Part shown: positions 7,047 to 8,534 of the stretch, one piece after another
How positions within the stretch are numbered: the first letter of the stretch is position 1
How the letters are laid out: every line of letters begins with the position of its first letter
Assembly: GCA_021106775.1 (NCBI GenBank)
Contig: JAIOTL010000171.1
Coordinates: forward strand, 1-8,534
Origin: Planctomycetota bacterium
Lineage (GTDB): Bacteria > Planctomycetota > UBA8742 > SKZP01 > JAIOTL01
Direction of reading: 5' to 3'
DNA length: 8,534 nt
Program-made: the position numbers and the translations under genes
Notes under the pieces: model-generated
The model's database searches: none
What the model was told of the DNA's origin: nothing
The model's input: only the letters and a program-made list of their open reading frames with translations

Positions 7047-8186
7047 ATGGATTTTTTACTTGGTGAAGAAGATATGATGATTCAAGAAACTGCGAGAAGA
7101 TTCGCGAATGAAACTTTGAGTCAATGGGCTGAGCAGATGGACAGAGATTGTGAATTCAATATGAAAGCGTTCCAAACTTCTGCTGAACAGGGATTTACCG
7201 CAATAACCGTACCTGAAGAATATGATGGCATGGGTGCCGGCAACCTGCAGCTTTCTCTTGTTATGGAAGAAATAAACAGAGTCTGTCCTGCAACTGGTAT
7301 AACTTTGTCTGTTCATAATTCGTTAGTGAACAATGTGATATTAAAATACGGGACTGATGAACAGAAAAGAAAATATCTTCCTAAATTGGCGGCGGGCAAG
7401 TGGATGGGTGCATATTCTATCACTGAACCTAATTCCGGCTCAGATGCTGCTGCAATAATCTGTAAAGGTAAAAAAGAAGGCGATAACTGGATTCTCAACG
7501 GTGTTAAATCTTTCGTAACAAGCGGTGAATATGCGAATTTGGTCGTAACATTCGTAAGAACAGGCGAGGAAAGAAAAAATGGAATCACTGTATTTCTTGT
7601 AGAGACAACATTACCTGGTTTTTCCTTCTCAAAAGCTGAGAAAAAAATGGGGCTACGTGGTTCAAAGACAAATGAAATTACTTTTACCGATTGTATCGTC
7701 CCAGCATCGAATATTCTTGGCAAAGAAGGTGAAGGATTCGCGATTGCTATGGAAACTCTCGATGGAGGAAGAATCGGCATTGCTTCTCAGGCACTGGGCA
7801 TAGGTCAGGCAGCCTTTGATGTTGCATTGAAATATACGATGGAAAGAGAAGTTTTCGGTAAAAAATTAATGAAATTACAGGCGATTAAATTCAAAATTGC
7901 TGATATGGCTATAAAACTTGAGTCAGCAAGATTGATGGTCAGAAAAGCAGCATGGCTTCGCGACCAAGGTTTAAATTGCACAAGAGAAATCTCGATTTCG
8001 AAGGTTTTAGCGACCGAAGCTGCCGATTTTGTAACCGATGAAGCACTTCAGATTCTTGGTGGGGTTGGTTACACGGAAGATTTTCCGGTTGAAAGACATT
8101 ATCGTGATGCCAGAGTTACCAGGATTTACGAAGGAACATCAGAAATTCAGAGACTCGTTATCGCCCGAAGCTTTCTGCGCAAATAA
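7047..8186 (+). CDS. Acyl-CoA dehydrogenase, short-chain/butyryl-CoA dehydrogenase type
   Basis: This FAD enzyme introduces a trans-2,3 double bond into an acyl-CoA, or reduces enoyl-CoA in fermenting anaerobes. The 379-aa length is typical of the soluble tetrameric family. Visible signatures: GAYSITEPNSGSD (121-133, FAD contact), KSFVTSGEYA (154-163), MGLRGSKTNEITF (201-213), EREVFGKKLMKLQAIKFKIA (266-285), LQILGGVGYTEDFPVER (334-350) and RIYEGTSEIQRLVIAR (359-374). The Glu at 362 is in the position of the catalytic base of short-chain enzymes. AAGGA at 7036-7040 precedes the ATG by 6 nt. It lies beyond the rnf terminator, so it is probably transcribed separately, though read-through is possible. 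Without an adjacent etfAB or crotonase the substrate cannot be fixed; branched-chain or glutaryl-CoA enzymes look similar. Confidence 0.94.
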   Translation: MDFLLGEEDMMIQETARRFANETLSQWAEQMDRDCEFNMKAFQTSAEQGFTAITVPEEYDGMGAGNLQLSLVMEEINRVCPATGITLSVHNSLVNNVILKYGTDEQKRKYLPKLAAGKWMGAYSITEPNSGSDAAAIICKGKKEGDNWILNGVKSFVTSGEYANLVVTFVRTGEERKNGITVFLVETTLPGFSFSKAEKKMGLRGSKTNEITFTDCIVPASNILGKEGEGFAIAMETLDGGRIGIASQALGIGQAAFDVALKYTMEREVFGKKLMKLQAIKFKIADMAIKLESARLMVRKAAWLRDQGLNCTREISISKVLATEAADFVTDEALQILGGVGYTEDFPVERHYRDARVTRIYEGTSEIQRLVIARSFLRK

Positions 8187-8200
8187 AACTCAAGTATGCT

Positions 8201-8534
8201 TTATTTCATTCTGTTTAGTGTGATTTCGCTGGCATATCCAGTATATGATTCCTCACCTTCAGTCCAATCAACGGATGTCGGATAATAACCTTCGAACAAA
8301 TCGACATAATCATCAGAATTTTTCTCAAGCAAACTACCGATGATGTCACTCAGCTCAAACGATGCCTTCTTTATCGTATTGATGAGAGCGACCGTCGGCT
8401 GAGGAATTTTGCCGATAGTTGAAAGAACCTTGTTCAAACTGCTTTTCTCAATCGCTTTTGTTACTTTTTTCATGGTATAACCGAAATTTCGAACACCCTG
8501 GTCAGATTCCCAGATCATAATGCGCAAAGCGATG
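8201..8534 (-). CDS. C-terminal part of an unrecognised protein (5' end outside window)
   Basis: The frame is open from the right edge to a TAA at 8203-8201, giving 110 visible residues. I do not recognise the family. The N-terminal part of the visible stretch reads ALRIMIWESDQGVRNFGYTM, followed by a Lys-rich helical region, then an acidic and aromatic region (DDYVDLFEGYYPTSVDW, EGEESYTGY) and the end ASEITLNRMK, which looks like a closing beta strand. No membrane segment and no cysteine is seen. It is convergent with the acyl-CoA dehydrogenase gene, with 14 bp between the stop codons. The frame is judged coding because of its uninterrupted length to the edge, a composition like the neighbours, and the absence of a competing frame. 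The TTG and ATG codons near the edge are more likely internal than starts. Confidence 0.65.
   Translation of the reverse strand, partial: IALRIMIWESDQGVRNFGYTMKKVTKAIEKSSLNKVLSTIGKIPQPTVALINTIKKASFELSDIIGSLLEKNSDDYVDLFEGYYPTSVDWTEGEESYTGYASEITLNRMK

Overview
The window holds an almost complete Rnf operon of an anaerobic bacterium, followed by an acyl-CoA dehydrogenase gene and the 3' end of an unidentified gene on the opposite strand. The DNA is moderately AT-rich. Genes are tightly packed and preceded by strong GGAG-type ribosome binding sites, so the source is bacterial. The order rnfC-D-G-E-A-B is the one known from clostridia, acetogens and Thermotoga-like bacteria rather than the rnfABCDGE order of Proteobacteria. 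That order occurs in several anaerobic phyla and does not fix the taxon.

Layout: 1-1002 is apbE (FAD:protein FMN transferase), cut by the left edge and carrying a twin-arginine signal. 1050-6953 is rnfC, rnfD, rnfG, rnfE, rnfA and rnfB, all on the + strand with gaps of 23-69 bp. A clear Rho-independent terminator at 6974-7000 closes the operon. 7047-8186 is a butyryl-CoA-dehydrogenase-like acyl-CoA dehydrogenase with its own ribosome binding site. 8201-8534 (- strand) is the C-terminal part of an unrecognised protein, convergent with the dehydrogenase and only 14 bp away. No stretch longer than 300 bases lacks a gene.

How it works together: Rnf is a membrane ferredoxin:NAD+ oxidoreductase that couples electron transfer to Na+ or H+ transport. 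RnfB (iron-sulfur clusters) receives electrons from ferredoxin, RnfC carries the NADH/FMN-type domain and two clusters, RnfA and RnfE share the membrane [2Fe-2S] cysteines, and RnfD and RnfG carry covalent FMN. ApbE attaches FMN to threonine in RnfD and RnfG, and both target motifs are visible (T161 of RnfD, T206 of RnfG), so the operon appears to encode the complex and its maturation enzyme together. An acyl-CoA dehydrogenase of this type could, with an electron-bifurcating EtfAB not present here, supply reduced ferredoxin to Rnf; this link is inference.

The system is known, and I see no undescribed one. The most unusual element is RnfG, which has about 135 extra C-terminal residues forming a charged helix that ends in a regular heptad coiled coil. 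Smaller oddities are a Tat-targeted ApbE, an S-A-T flavinylation motif in RnfD, an Asp after the last Cys of the first RnfC cluster, and a small GNRA-loop hairpin before rnfB.
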